From JAMXLO01 sp963776505 (GTDB lineage Bacteria; Pseudomonadota; Alphaproteobacteria; Acetobacterales; Acetobacteraceae): a DNA stretch of 64,000 nt. Location: NCBI GenBank assembly GCA_963776505.1, contig CAVZNH010000070.1, positions 1-64,000 on the forward strand, read 5' to 3'. Shown in pieces: positions 1 through 9,543 of the stretch. How positions within the stretch are numbered: position 1 is the first letter of the stretch; every line of letters begins with the position of its first letter. The notes under the pieces were generated by a model. That model saw only the letters and a program-made list of their open reading frames with translations. It did not search any database and had not been told where the DNA came from. The translations under genes were made by a program, and so were the position numbers.

Positions 1-428
1 ATTGCATGCAGGGCGGCATTCGTCAAAGCGATCGTCGAGACAGGCGAGGAATTGTCATGCGCAGCGGCGGCGATGCCGGGACTGCCATCCATACGTCTGT
101 GCCGTTCGGGATCGCTGCTACCATGGCTGCGGTTTCCATCCACTGCGGTGAAGAACATTGGCAGGCGGCGCGTAGAGCCGCCCACCCCGATAAGAAAGAG
201 GCTCCGTGGCAAGCAACCCGGCGCCAAACCAGAACAGGTAGTCGGGTGTAAGCATGCCAACTCGCTACGCGAGTCCAGCTTCTGATTCGTGAAACGCCTG
301 CGACATCGGCGGCAAAAATAGCGCTACTCGGATCGGCGTGGCCCCGCCGCCTGCCTTCTCACACCAGTGGGGCGGCTTGGCCAGCCTTGCTTGACGGATT
401 GGCTATCCGCGAGCATCTGTCCGGCATG
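1..428. other. No recognisable gene
   Basis: Short overlapping frames on both strands, none with a good ribosome binding site or recognisable protein features. I see nothing I can support here. Confidence 0.5.
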
Positions 429-429
429 G

Positions 430-725
<296 letters not shown>

Positions 726-768
726 TGTTGGACTGCTAAAGTAAAAGGCGACAGTGTAGTCAGCAAGA

Positions 769-1330
769 TGGGTCCCAACGAAGCTGCGCGAGTTTCGGGA
801 ACACCTCCAGCGCCTGAGCGGTGCTGATGCCGGGCGCCCATTCGTGTCTGATGGCAATCCTAACCAATGTACAACCTTCTTTGTAGGGTACAATCCAGCG
901 TCGCAGGTTCCCTTATGGCCGTTTTGGAGTGATGCGACAGGCTTCGACAAGAGCAGGTGGTTCGACTGCTATCGTGCGCATCGAATGGCAGAACCTCTGA
1001 AGGAGGGTCGCACCCGTCGCCAGCCTGTCAGCAGCACAAGACAGCGGATCGATTGGATCATTGATGCCGCCAAACCTGTCCGGGTTCTTGAGACCAACCT
1101 CTACCCGCGTGCCACCAAGAAGGCGTCCGACCTTGCTGTCGAGGATCGAGATTTAGAGGCACTGAGCTTCATGCTTCGAGAGATCGGACCGCGCGTTCTG
1201 CTTCTGCATGGCAAGAAGGTGGCCGAGGCTTACCAAGCCCGGTATAGGCAAACGCCCACCGACACGTTCACTTCTATGACCATCGAGGGACGGCGAATGA
1301 TGTCGTGGGCCCCCATCTGTCCACGCGGCG
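769..1330 (+). CDS. Possible uracil-DNA glycosylase-like protein, C-terminus truncated
   Basis: The frame from the GTG at 844 reads FFVGYNPASQVPLWPFW near the start, then VRVLETNLYPRATKKASDL and PRVLLLHGKKVAEAY. This spacing of a GYNPA-type loop, an ETN-P segment and a late LLLHGKK strand resembles small proteins of the uracil-DNA glycosylase superfamily, but that is a weak resemblance made by eye. Coding-like sequence in the same frame (TKLREFREHLQRLSG) extends upstream of 844, so the true start is probably near 769 and hidden by a frameshift. At about 1325 the frame runs into the second resolvase fragment, so the C-terminus is missing or replaced. Confidence 0.45.
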
Positions 1331-1460
1331 CTCCATGTCAGGGTCTCGACCAGCGGCAAGGGCCAGACCGTCGAGAACCAGCTACAGCCCTTGCAGCAGG
1401 CTGCTGGACGGTCGTGGCGATCTAGCGCGACGAGGGCATCAGTGGCACCTGGGGGATTGG
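1325..1460 (+). pseudogene. Serine recombinase (resolvase) N-terminal fragment, copy 2
   Basis: Contains HVRVSTSGKGQTVENQLQ, then LQQAAGRTVVAI, an in-frame stop (TAG), and RDEGISGTWG. It is clearly similar in DNA and protein to the fragment at 455-590. Only about 45 residues of the catalytic domain remain, and the stop codon plus lost continuation show it is not functional. Together the two fragments bracket the poly-G tract and the UDG-like frame. Confidence 0.6.
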
Positions 1461-1559
1461 ACATCGCGGCTCACTGTGACGCGCACAAGCAGCATCCCGG
1501 TTCCTTCGGTGGTTATCGGCCACATCTTAGAAAAACTGCCTTGCGGCACAATGTCTATT

Positions 1560-2535
1560 TCAGGCTCCAACACAGGGCGATCTGGCCATGTCAGGACAAC
1601 GGTGTGTCGCCGAACTCGGTCCGGAGCGTAAGATAGCGGGGTCGATAAACTCGTTGCTTGTTCGGACAGGAGGCGGGTCGGCTACAAAATCGAATTCCAA
1701 ACCGTGAATGCCGATTGTGACTCCTCCAATTTTGGGAGGATCGGCTGTGCCAAGCGGCATGACCAGGACGCCGGGCTGCACAGTCCTCCTCTTATTACCA
1801 GAAAGAGGAGGCAAAATAGAGACCGAGTGGCGGTTTTAGATGTTTTGCTGACAGCACCTCTAGAAATGTAGTGTCGACAAGCGAATGCGAATTGCGAGTT
1901 GGAATTCGCTTGATCGCTGCGACCCCAGCGTGGTGTATGCCGTATAGAACCTTAAGACCCCATAATTCCAACATCTCGCCACTGCCTAGATACCACGAGA
2001 CGCCGGTCATTCGCGAAGGATCGCGGAGGTCCTGATAGATGGCAACTATTATGGAGAACACCCTGGCGGCCATCTTGTCAAGCGGTGACATGGCCTCATT
2101 ATGGCGCTTGCAAAGAACGTGCGCTCGCAAACTATTCGGTTCCGTCTCCTGCCGACCATCAGCAGATAACCAAGGCGCACCCGACACCACGAGCTTTCCA
2201 GGGATAGTGCAAAGGACGGCTTTGGAAACGTAATGTTCCCGGCTCCGGGGATGCGAGCAGTCGCATGTAGAGCGAAGATAGCATTTAGGGTGGGCATAAC
2301 CTGTTGCAGGTGGCGCGGGTAACAGCCGAGGAACTACAACCAAGGGGCGGCCATCGGACCGGAGGCAGCATGTCCCATATGTGCGTGTACTGCCGCAAGG
2401 GCACGGATCAGCAGATAACCATGGCGGTGCTTCCGCTTCCTTTAGGGCCGCCATAGGAACCCCCTCCTCTCCACGTTTACCAATTTTTGCAGATGTTGCC
2501 GCATCGGTGAAGCCCTTCAGCCAAGGCGCACGCAA
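1560..2535 (-). CDS. SEC-C motif and HNH-like cysteine/histidine protein (frameshift near 1800)
   Basis: About 320 residues once one frameshift near 1800 is bridged. Residues 40-58 contain a SEC-C zinc motif (DPCPCGSTRTYGTCCL). A second metal-binding-like segment follows: CYLRSTCDCS, then SREHYVSKAVL, and later HVLCKRHNEAMSPLD. This resembles the Cys/His layout of HNH-type nucleases. The tail continues in another frame as GNKRRTVQPGVLVMPLG, ending at 1560. The combination suggests a nucleic acid-binding or cleaving protein. SEC-C alone is only a zinc-binding add-on, so the exact function is unknown. Confidence 0.6.
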
Positions 2536-2707
2536 TGAACCAGTGCCGCAGGGTGGACGGTCACGACGATAGTGCGTTGTTAGTCAACGATGGACTTGGT
2601 TAGGAGGATGTAAAACCATCGGCTTGACGGAGGGGTAGCCTCAAGCGATCGGTCGCACCAATGGATTTGCGGCGGATAAATACCTCCACACCGAGGAGGA
2701 CAACGCT

Positions 2708-3055
2708 ATGAACGCATTTGACGAGCAAGACGAATTGATCTTCGACGACAGACTCGACACCCAGCGCGACATCATCAGGCAATCGCTCAACGAAATCGCC
2801 AACGACATCGGGATGGCAATGCGCGATGCGGGCCTAACATTCCCAGTCTACATGACTGTTCGGAACTCTGGAGACGCGCTCGTGACGATTGCGACTACGG
2901 CCGATCCATCGGATGCCGACTGGCAGCCCGCATCGGCAATCGTCTGTCGAATTATTGAAGAGAAGGTCGGCTGCGGTCGGTTGCGGGGACAAGAACTGCC
3001 TTGCGCTATTGCGAACGCCGGGGTGATAAATGCCGCCGACGTGACTGCAAACTGA
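2708..3055 (+). CDS. Small conserved hypothetical protein, paralogue of the broken gene at 55198-55514
   Basis: 115 residues, preceded by a strong ribosome binding site (GAGGAGG) 8 bases before the ATG. The N-terminal half is acidic (NAFDEQDELIFDDRLD). The centre reads GLTFPVYMTVRNSGDALVT. The same central sequence, with near-identical DNA, occurs in a broken gene on the other strand at 55198-55514. No known domain recognised. No transmembrane segment or signal peptide is visible, so it is probably cytoplasmic. Confidence 0.75.
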   Translation: MNAFDEQDELIFDDRLDTQRDIIRQSLNEIANDIGMAMRDAGLTFPVYMTVRNSGDALVTIATTADPSDADWQPASAIVCRIIEEKVGCGRLRGQELPCAIANAGVINAADVTAN

Positions 3056-3240
3056 ATCCAATCGAATATGACCTGTTACACGCGCCTATCAATGTTGTTC
3101 GCAGGGCTTGCGCTGCTAATTGCATTAAGACGACGACTTGCGATAGGCCGGTTCGCAATACTTCCATGGGACAGATTTCAGGCGTCACCATCGAATTTAT
3201 GGAAGATTAACCGCTCCCAGGCGTTCCGATAACGCACCGT

Positions 3241-3965
3241 GTGCTAAGAAGATTGCACAGTGGTCTAATACAGTTCGCGATCCGCAAAGCGGAGCAGGGC
3301 AACCGGCGGTGGCTGATGGACCTCGTCGGAGGCTATGCTATGATTCCATTGATGAACCATGCAAGCTATCACCGCCTTCGAGAATTGAAGCGGGAGCTCG
3401 ATACAGCATCGCCGAACATAGCACACGTGTTCGTCCCGGTTGCCTCACACGCAGTCGGACGCGTGCCGTTCCGCATCCTTTTTGTGGACGGGGCAACGAG
3501 GGACTACAGCGAGGACCGAGTCGCTACTTATGAGGGCGCAATTCAACGCGATATCGAAATCGCGAAGAACTTCCTGGCCAACGCCAAACGCCGTTCTGGC
3601 AGTTCTCCTACGACGTGGTCTGTGGCGTCTTGAACGAATGCAAGGGCGCCAGTAGCAACCTTCATGATCTGATTGGCTGGTCGAATTGTAAAGATCGGCG
3701 ACATCAAAGGGAACCCGACAGAATACTTTTTCGGAAAAGCAGGCCGGTCTATGTATAGAGCAACTGCGTGTGGAAATTGCCGCGCTGCATCCCGACGCCA
3801 TCGTGCTTCCGACTAGCAACTGTGCGGAAAATGAAATCCTAGGACCCGGTTGTTCCACAGGGACGGTTGGAATCCTGGGACAACGCCGACTACGATAGGG
3901 TGGCGTTCAAGCGATACCCAGAAACAGCACGCTCGTTGTCTGGACTAATCAACCGCAGAGCATGA
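3241..3965 (+). CDS. Hypothetical protein, several frameshifts
   Basis: The frame from 3241 gives YHRLRELKRELDTASPN, VPFRILFVDGATRDYS and AIQRDIEIAKNFLANAKRR. Coding-like sequence then continues through other frames: WQFSYDVVCGVLNECKGAS, KIGDIKGNPTEYFFGKA, IEQLRVEIAALHPDAIVL, and SWDNADYDRVAFKRYP, ending with a TGA at 3963. That implies one gene of about 240 residues with three to four single-base breaks. I do not recognise the family. The start is uncertain: GTG at 3241 or an internal ATG at 3316 or 3340. Confidence 0.5.
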
Positions 3966-3975
3966 GGCCATCGGG

Positions 3976-4137
3976 CTATCGGACAGCGGCCACCGATGAA
4001 CCGTAGAACTCGTTGCGCGGGCTGTCGCGGGACAAGAATTTCCCGGCCCGGGCGCTTAGCAAGGCTTTCACATCGTCCTGCGTGACCGCGACGACCGGCA
4101 GCCCACGCGCTTGCCGTAGTGCCGAGACGCCGGACAC
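3976..4137 (-). CDS. Small hypothetical protein (53 aa)
   Basis: A GTG-initiated frame whose composition looks coding: SGVSALRQARGLPVVAVT, DDVKALLSARAGKFLSRDS, NEFYGSSVAAVR. No clear ribosome binding site, and an in-frame stop directly upstream, so it may be the C-terminal part of a longer gene cut by a frameshift. Convergent with the preceding plus-strand gene. Confidence 0.35.
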   Translation of the reverse strand: MSGVSALRQARGLPVVAVTQDDVKALLSARAGKFLSRDSPRNEFYGSSVAAVR

Positions 4138-4278
4138 GAATTGTCAATATCGTATCCTCGGCTTCCTAATGCAGGTCATCGTCACAAATGCTTGAGGGGT
4201 TTGACGTATAACGGTTGTATGATGGCAATCTGACGGAGGCGTGGAAGACTTTTCCGTGGCATCATCGGGGAGATAGCC

Positions 4279-4482
4279 ATGACCTTCAGCGACAAGCTTC
4301 TCGCTTGGATTGAATTGCGCGGTCCTCACGAATTCGCGGCAGTATTTGTGTCCAGTGCTATGGCATCACGGCGGGCGCCCGCCACTCATCGCTTTGGGTC
4401 ACCGGACGAAGCAAGAGAGTGGGTGAATCGCGAAGCCGAAGCGCTAGGTGTCGCCGTGGAATGGACTGATTCCCCGCGATAG
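4279..4482 (+). CDS. Small hypothetical protein (67 aa)
   Basis: Begins MTFSDKLLAWIELRGPHEF with a GGGAGA ribosome binding site about 6 bases upstream. The second half (FGSPDEAREWVNREAEALG) is predicted helical. No domain recognised. It is a soluble small protein followed closely by another small plus-strand gene at 4541, so the two may be co-transcribed. Confidence 0.6.
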   Translation: MTFSDKLLAWIELRGPHEFAAVFVSSAMASRRAPATHRFGSPDEAREWVNREAEALGVAVEWTDSPR

Positions 4483-4540
4483 CAGTCTGGGTGCCAGCGG
4501 TTTGAGTGTCTGGGGCAAGCGCGAAGGTTAGCTACACACT

Positions 4541-4720
4541 ATGACGACTGCCGATTGGCTGAGACGAGCGGCGGATGTCTGGGACGAAGCTGATGCAGCC
4601 AAAGACCCTGAAGCGAGACAGGCGAAGGTAAAGCTTGCAGAAGAATACGAACGGCTTAGCGAAGCGTGCTGCGTATCTGGCGCACCACGACTGCTGCGTG
4701 GCTGGCGACGACCAGATTGA
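4541..4720 (+). CDS. Small helical hypothetical protein (59 aa)
   Basis: Begins MTTADWLRRAADVWDEAD and continues KDPEARQAKVKLAEEYERLSEAC. This matches the general pattern of a widespread alphaproteobacterial family of about 60-residue helical proteins (W-RRAAE, then a KL-IA--YE-LA motif) seen by eye. The last 15 residues look unlike the family, so a frameshift near 4675 is possible. Function unknown. Confidence 0.55.
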   Translation: MTTADWLRRAADVWDEADAAKDPEARQAKVKLAEEYERLSEACCVSGAPRLLRGWRRPD

Positions 4721-4727
4721 CGCACTG

Positions 4728-5006
4728 ATGGGGCGGAATCGAGATTTGCTGGAACAGGCTGAGGCCGCCCGCCAGAAAGCTCAGCGATTGAAGGCCGAGC
4801 ATCATCTCATAACATCGCGAGCGCTGGAAACCCGGCCGCTCGCTCGCTCCAATCGGCGCTATCGACGTATCGCCCTGGGCAGGCATGATCCCCTGGTGCT
4901 CGCGCCTCATGAGGGCAAGCAGCCTCGACGGGACAAAAAAGGCCGACCTCGCGTTCGGAGGGCGACCAAGTATGCGCTTGTGAGTTCGGGCCATCTACGT
5001 GTTTGA
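4728..5006 (+). CDS. Hypothetical basic, coiled-coil-like protein
   Basis: ATG at 4728, just after the previous frame. The first 30 residues (GRNRDLLEQAEAARQKAQRLKAE) are a good amphipathic helix. The rest is rich in arginine and less convincing as coding sequence, so the real gene may be shorter and end in another frame. No ribosome binding site stands out. Function unknown. Confidence 0.35.
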   Translation: MGRNRDLLEQAEAARQKAQRLKAEHHLITSRALETRPLARSNRRYRRIALGRHDPLVLAPHEGKQPRRDKKGRPRVRRATKYALVSSGHLRV

Positions 5007-5152
5007 ATCAACTGAATCGCAACTGAACGTTCGGGAACCCTACAGGGGCCGTTGTCCATATTCTGAAGGCGACCGGCTTCCAACTGCGAGGGCTGTTAGC
5101 AGGGCGGCCTTGTCGACGCGCAATCCGACCACCGAGGTAACGGTCGGTCACA

Positions 5153-5740
5153 CTAGTTGTTGCCGCCAGCGTTCTCGTTAGGCGGAAACAGCCACGTGCC
5201 ACGGCTCGACTGGGCAACGTAGGCACCGACACGCCCCTGCCGACCTTGATGCTCGACGCGCTTAACTGATCGAACGGTATAGGCCGGAGGCGTAGCGGCT
5301 GACATAGCCTTAACCGTCCACGGCAGGTCCACCGCCACTACATCCGATTGGCGAGTAAGATCGTCCTCGTCGTGAACAGGTGGGTTGACCGCGACCTTTA
5401 CTTCGATGGGCGAAGTAGTCGCTGCCGGTTGTAACACCGGGGCCTGGGCATCAGCGAAAGTCGAATATAGCTCTCCTACAGTCGTGAACGGATCGCTGAA
5501 CGAACCTATCAACAGCAGGATCACTGCACCAACCATGGACAGTCCGGACAGCAAGTACCGCCCCAAGTGGCCACGGTTGGCGGTCGCCCGCTTCGTATTG
5601 GGAGGGGGTGCAGGCGCTCCAGTCACCTGCATCTCATTCGATGACCTAACGAATACGCTGCGACGGGCGATGCTTAGCAGCCACAGGACCGGGATCAAGA
5701 GTCCGGTCGCCACCCAAGCACCGATCACCCACCAAAGCAT
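5153..5740 (-). CDS. Membrane protein with two transmembrane segments
   Basis: 195 residues from the ATG at 5740. A first membrane segment covers about residues 2-25 (LWWVIGAWVATGLLIPVLW) and a second about 65-83 (LLSGLSMVGAVILLLIG). Between them lies a Pro/Ala-rich cytoplasmic-type linker, and after the second comes a polar domain ending in Asn-Asn. No family recognised. It is alone on its strand between divergent or unrelated small genes. Confidence 0.55.
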   Translation of the reverse strand: MLWWVIGAWVATGLLIPVLWLLSIARRSVFVRSSNEMQVTGAPAPPPNTKRATANRGHLGRYLLSGLSMVGAVILLLIGSFSDPFTTVGELYSTFADAQAPVLQPAATTSPIEVKVAVNPPVHDEDDLTRQSDVVAVDLPWTVKAMSAATPPAYTVRSVKRVEHQGRQGRVGAYVAQSSRGTWLFPPNENAGGNN

Positions 5741-5925
5741 CTGTCGTCCACCACATCCTCGCTCCGCTCTCACATCGATTATCGAAGCCCGAAGCACCAG
5801 CAACCAGCGGGAGAAGCACGTGGTTGTTATCTAGCGCCAGGGTCTTGGTTGCAAGCTAGCCACAGCATAGTACCTCCGATAGAATTGATGGCATTTCGGG
5901 GAATGAAGGTATCAGGAATGGAAGC

Positions 5926-6169
5926 TCACTCACCCCTGCGACCCGCGCGCGGTATTGCAAATGCCCTTGCGATGTCAGTGCCATTTTGGGCTGTAGTGGC
6001 GGAGGTGGTTTGGACACTCACTTGATTGAGATTCCCTACGATGGCCACAAGCATCCGGGGCATCGGAGAATAGCCACCATGCGACACCAAGGCGGTATCC
6101 TGGTGACAAGGCACGAAGGATGGCTAGCTTCAGATAGTCGCCGATGTCACCAACGTAGCGGTTCTGCAT
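5926..6169 (-). pseudogene. Truncated gene starting with an NRYVGDIGDYLKL motif
   Basis: The start at 6169 reads QNRYVGDIGDYLKLAILRAL, then LGVAWWLFSDAPDA. This is the characteristic N-terminus of a family of uncharacterised proteins of some 200 residues (N-RYVGDIGDF-KY-LLR-L). Further coding-like sequence (LRHYSPKWHD) appears after a frameshift, but the frame ends by 5926, so only the first third is present. The role of the family is unknown to me. Confidence 0.5.
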
Positions 6170-6292
6170 GGTCAATATTTTCCTGACCGCAGCGCGATGG
6201 CCTGCACTGGATGCCTATTCCAAGCCCGGCTGCCGAGTCCCGTTCGGTCAAAGCGAGATTGACATCGACAGAGCGGAAGGTAGCTCCAGGAG

Positions 6293-6829
6293 TCACTCCT
6301 TGTTCTGGTGCAGGGCTTCAGCGACGCTGACACCGAGCTTGCTCAGCATAGCAATCAGCATGGTGTTTTGATACTCTAGATGCCGAAGTATCACCTCGAT
6401 TTCCTCCTCCGCCTTCACGTTGACTTCCAAGTCATGCTCAGCACGCAACTCGGAATGGGTGCCCTGAACATTCTGACCCACCATGATTAAGGGCATCAGT
6501 AGGATTTGGATAACGTTCGAGATAAACAGCCAAAACACGAAGGCCATCGGCGGATCAAATTGTAACCGCCCTGGTGCCAACATATTCCAACTCAACCAAA
6601 TCGCCGTCCACGCAAAAACTATCAAGAAAAACCCCATGGAGCCGACGCGAATGGTGATCCACAACGCCAACCTGTCCAGTGGAGTGAGCTTTTCGGCAGC
6701 TTCCTTGTTTATGTTTCGTGGTGGTCTTCGACGCCTCATTACCTCTGCAAGCGATGGTGGTCGTGCTGGCGTTGCGGATGAGGTCATGCTCATGGTTGTG
6801 GATTCCGTCGCTGTTTGTGTTTCACGCAT
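6293..6829 (-). CDS. DUF1003 family membrane protein
   Basis: 178 residues from the ATG at 6829. The DUF1003 pattern is clear: DRLALWITIRVGSMGFF, two membrane segments (about residues 65-85 and 100-120, around WTAIWLSWNMLAPG and FDPPMAFVFWLFISN), then MVGQNVQGTHSELRAEHDLEVNVKAEEEI. The C-terminal part is a helical cytoplasmic tail. The family is widespread with no proven function. Intact, without frameshift. An alternative start lies 12 codons downstream (MSMTSS). Confidence 0.85.
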   Translation of the reverse strand: MRETQTATESTTMSMTSSATPARPPSLAEVMRRRRPPRNINKEAAEKLTPLDRLALWITIRVGSMGFFLIVFAWTAIWLSWNMLAPGRLQFDPPMAFVFWLFISNVIQILLMPLIMVGQNVQGTHSELRAEHDLEVNVKAEEEIEVILRHLEYQNTMLIAMLSKLGVSVAEALHQNKE

Positions 6830-6919
6830 AATCGTAGCCGTTATCTCGGTCCACTGCCTGGGGTAATTCTCTACATCGCTCGATGCGTGCTGGCATGCGG
6901 CTCCCCTGAGCGAATAATC

Positions 6920-6953
6920 TACCCCGTTACCGCACCACTTCATCATGCTTGCT
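6920..6953 (+). repeat. 34-bp direct repeat, copy 1
   Basis: The stretch begins TACCCCGTTACCGC and continues through CCACTTCATCAT to CTTGCTG. An almost identical stretch lies at 9544-9577, differing at two positions. Both copies lie outside recognised genes, just before small membrane protein genes. Confidence 0.7.
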
Positions 6954-7261
6954 GCTGGCGTCCGGAGCGTCCGCCTGCGCGTCCAGCGCTCTCGCCCATG
7001 CACGAAGTCGGGGGCCGACTCGTCGTGTTCGAAGCTTCGGGCGAGTCGACGTGCGCGTGCGGCCCTGGCTCGTAGCTCAGCGGCGGAATATTCAGGAGAT
7101 GGCAGCTTCGCCCGAGTCAGGGGGAGTGTTGGCACCTCTCAGCCACTGGCGTCCTGACGGCGGCGACCAGCGACCATTCTGGCGACCACATCGGCGATCT
7201 GGTAGCGTGCCACTGGCCGCCTATCGTCCCGCAGCGGCATAGGCGGTGTGACCGCGAACTT

Positions 7262-7290
7262 GCCGCCCGTAGGCACTCGGGCGGCTTTTT
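7262..7290 (+). terminator. Rho-independent terminator
   Basis: Perfect 8-bp stem GCCGCCCG (7262-7269) and CGGGCGGC (7278-7285) with an 8-base loop, followed by five T. No convincing gene ends just before it; the nearest plus-strand gene starts after it at 7387. Confidence 0.7.
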
Positions 7291-7386
7291 CTTTGCGGCA
7301 ACGGCAAAACCGCTGTAACTCCCGACCGCGAGCGAGTAGTTTCGCGACCGCAAGGTGCCGCCCAGCGCTGGCGCACAGGATAACAC

Positions 7387-7743
7387 ATGGCTACGCCATC
7401 CCATTCGACGACGACGGCGGCACACCCGCTTGGCACGCCCGCCTCGCCTCTCGTACCACAATTCCCAGTCTGGCGGTTCTTGCTCGCCCTTGCTGCACTA
7501 CCGCCCCTCCTGGCGTTCATGGCAGCGGCGTCCTGGCTGGCCTGGATGTGCATTCGGGGCGTCATGGGACCACCGGGCGCTGTCATCGCGCTGGCCGGCA
7601 TTGCGGCTCTGGCATCCCTCATACGACGGCACACGGGCATGGAAGTCGGCTTGGCGTTGTGCCTTATTGCTGTGGTGGGGCTGGTTGCGGTGGTGTGGGT
7701 TGTCTTCGCATTGCTTGCGGTGGCGCTGGTGGCGGGTGGGTGA
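7387..7743 (+). CDS. Small polytopic membrane protein (118 aa)
   Basis: Three hydrophobic segments: about residues 30-50 (FLLALAALPPLLAFMAAASW), 60-75 (GAVIALAGIAALASLI) and 85-117 (VGLALCLIAVVGLVAVVWVV). No charged domain of note and no family recognised. Convergent with the membrane protein gene at 7765, only 21 bases away. Confidence 0.6.
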   Translation: MATPSHSTTTAAHPLGTPASPLVPQFPVWRFLLALAALPPLLAFMAAASWLAWMCIRGVMGPPGAVIALAGIAALASLIRRHTGMEVGLALCLIAVVGLVAVVWVVFALLAVALVAGG

Positions 7744-7764
7744 CGGGCCATTACGCTTCCTGCC

Positions 7765-7953
7765 TCATGTCAGCAGGAGCAAAAGGCTGACCGGCCACAG
7801 CATCGCGAGAACGATCGTGCCGGCGACATCCGCCGCGTCCCATCGCCCATGCCGGCCATCGCTTGAACGCATCAACAAGACGTTCAGCCGGATCACAACG
7901 ACTTCGGTCGCGAGAGCGATCAATAGGTAGATGGCGAGGACGTGGCGCCACAT
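7765..7953 (-). CDS. Small membrane protein with two transmembrane segments (62 aa)
   Basis: Reads MWRHVLAIYLLIALATEVVV, a short polar loop with SSDGRHGRWDAAD, then VAGTIVLAMLWPVSLLLLL. Hairpin topology. No family recognised. Convergent with the preceding gene. Confidence 0.55.
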   Translation of the reverse strand: MWRHVLAIYLLIALATEVVVIRLNVLLMRSSDGRHGRWDAADVAGTIVLAMLWPVSLLLLLT

Positions 7954-8262
7954 GGTGACTACGCTTTCAGTCTGATGGCGCGAGTTACCACAGTGCTGTT
8001 CGTGGTTTGCAAATCAGCCTGTCACTTACCACGATAACAGCCTCGGGCTGCCCTGGCTTGAATCTCCAGCGGGCCACCACGCGCCCCGTTCCCAGCGGGC
8101 GATCTCGGGCGGGTTTTGACCGAGCCGAGCACCACCCAATGGAAACCTTCTGCACACGAGTCGGAACCGCGTCCACCCCTCCACTTCTCGCTACAGGAAG
8201 CATCCCACGGCCTCACGTCGGCGGCGGCCCTTTCATATCCGGCGACCGTCCTACGATGCCCT
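7954..8262. other. No supported gene
   Basis: Overlapping frames on both strands without ribosome binding sites or recognisable protein sequence. It probably contains the promoter for the plus-strand pair that begins at 8263; I could not pick out reliable -35/-10 boxes. Confidence 0.4.
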
Positions 8263-8579
8263 ATGCCCACCAAGCCTCCAGTGATCATCCATTCCGCTTA
8301 CCGCCCGAAGCGTGCCCGCAAGCAGAAGCAGTCAGTTGCCATCCCCATGCGGATTCATCACGGCGAAGCCACCGAGGAAACACCTCGGCGGACCTGTTCA
8401 GCGGATCGAAGGCGTTCCGGAACCGGCGCCAGAGAGGCCGCGCATCGTGACCGCACGCAAGACCTCGACGCGCTTCGGCCCAGTGCAGGACATCGACGCC
8501 AAGGAGCACCAGCGTCGTGGTGCAGCAAGCGCTATTCCGAGAACTCGTGCGCCGGGCCACAGGCAATGGCGGGACGTAA
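8263..8579 (+). CDS. Small basic hypothetical protein (frameshifts near 8350 and 8515)
   Basis: Starts MPTKPPVIIHSAYRPKRARK and continues after a frameshift as ITAKPPRKHLGGPVQRIEG, RIVTARKTSTRFGPV and DIDAKEH, ending FRELVRRATGNGGT at a TAA (8577). This highly basic type (VIIHSAYRPKR, then ARK) is familiar from alphaproteobacterial mobile elements. Function unknown. Its end overlaps the next gene by 14 bases, so the two are likely translated together. Confidence 0.5.
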
Positions 8580-8878
8580 GCCTCCTGAACGCTACTTGCG
8601 CAGCTATGGGGATGACCCACTGCCGACCGGCGCCGAGGCGAGGGACGAACCGTTCGCCGCGTTCCCGTCATGGCTCACGCGGAATCAGATGCGACCGCTG
8701 TGGAAAGGACCGGTTCCTTGTCGAGACCCATTTTGATCGGCGGGATATGCTGCTCCGCGATATCATCAAGCGCACGCGCCACGATGGCTGCGGCGGCCGG
8801 GCTGGCAAGGTCGAGTTGCTGACCGGCATTGAGGGCGTCACCAGCCGGCCGGTGCGACGGATCGTGTTGGTGGAGTGA
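8566..8878 (+). CDS. Small zinc-ribbon-like protein (frameshift near 8690)
   Basis: Starts MAGRKPPERYLRSYGDDPL. After a frameshift it reads CDRCGKDRFLVETHF, then RDMLLRDIIKRTRHDGCGG, AGKVELLTGIEG and SRPVRRIVLVE. A C-x2-C pair and a later C suggest a small metal-binding fold. I recognise the RHDGCGG...KVELLTGIEG...RPVRRIVL pattern from unannotated small alphaproteobacterial proteins. Function unknown. About 104 residues. Confidence 0.55.
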
Positions 8879-8968
8879 GACAGCGCCACTGCCCTGACGC
8901 GGCCACCCGCCGCGCTATAAATCCCGCCGCCGGGTGTTTCCGGCGCATTTGACATTCTCCAAACCCTA

Positions 8969-8997
8969 GCCCCGCCTACGCTTCGGCGGGGCTTTTT
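8969..8997 (+). terminator. Rho-independent terminator after the 8263-8878 gene pair
   Basis: Perfect 8-bp stem GCCCCGCC (8969-8976) and GGCGGGGC (8985-8992), 8-base loop, then five T (8993-8997). It lies 91 bases after the stop codon at 8878. Confidence 0.85.
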
Positions 8998-9045
8998 CTT
9001 GAGCCGCGCGCGGGCGTGATAGCCTTCGAACACGCGAGCATGCTG

Positions 9046-9507
9046 TCATTTAGGTGCCGCGCTCATGCGCGTTCTCCCTGCGAAAGTAAACCTAGTGATT
9101 TCCGCTTTGCAACAGCGGGCCTTTCTTTGCCGCGCACCCAGCTTAGCGGGCCGACCCGCTACACGTTCGCGAGACCCTAAGCTGCTACCGCTACGCCTGC
9201 TACGGGCCGGACTAACCTGTCCGGTGATCGGCGGCCGCTCCGCGCTCACCAGCGCGCCAGCAAGCATCCCCGGAGGGATGGGTAGAGCGTGTCGCCACCG
9301 GCCGCCGATCGCTCTCTGTTGTCTCTGACGACGTTGACGCCCGCCACTGGGAAATCGTCGGATGCCGCGCTCGTGCTGCGGGAGGCCCGCGTCAGTCACC
9401 ATGCGGCTACCTAGAAGGTACAGAAAGATGGCCAAGGTCGCGATGGACGCAACGACGATGACGACCGCGTAGGTGATCACGGCCCACTGGGTGCCTCGGT
9501 CAACCAT
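9046..9507 (-). CDS. Putative small membrane protein, C-terminal end uncertain
   Basis: The first 35 residues (VDRGTQWAVITYAVVIVVAS, then LAIFLYLLG) form one clear membrane segment, followed by about 20 polar residues (RMVTDAGLPQHERGIRRF). The remaining 95 residues are arginine/serine-rich and look like out-of-frame translation, so the true protein is probably about 60 residues with a frameshift near 9345. Function unknown. Confidence 0.4.
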   Translation of the reverse strand: MVDRGTQWAVITYAVVIVVASIATLAIFLYLLGSRMVTDAGLPQHERGIRRFPSGGRQRRQRQQRAIGGRWRHALPIPPGMLAGALVSAERPPITGQVSPARSRRSGSSLGSRERVAGRPAKLGARQRKARCCKAEITRFTFAGRTRMSAAPK

Positions 9508-9543
9508 TGAGCCACCTCCCCGCCCTCACTGCCGATTTTGACC

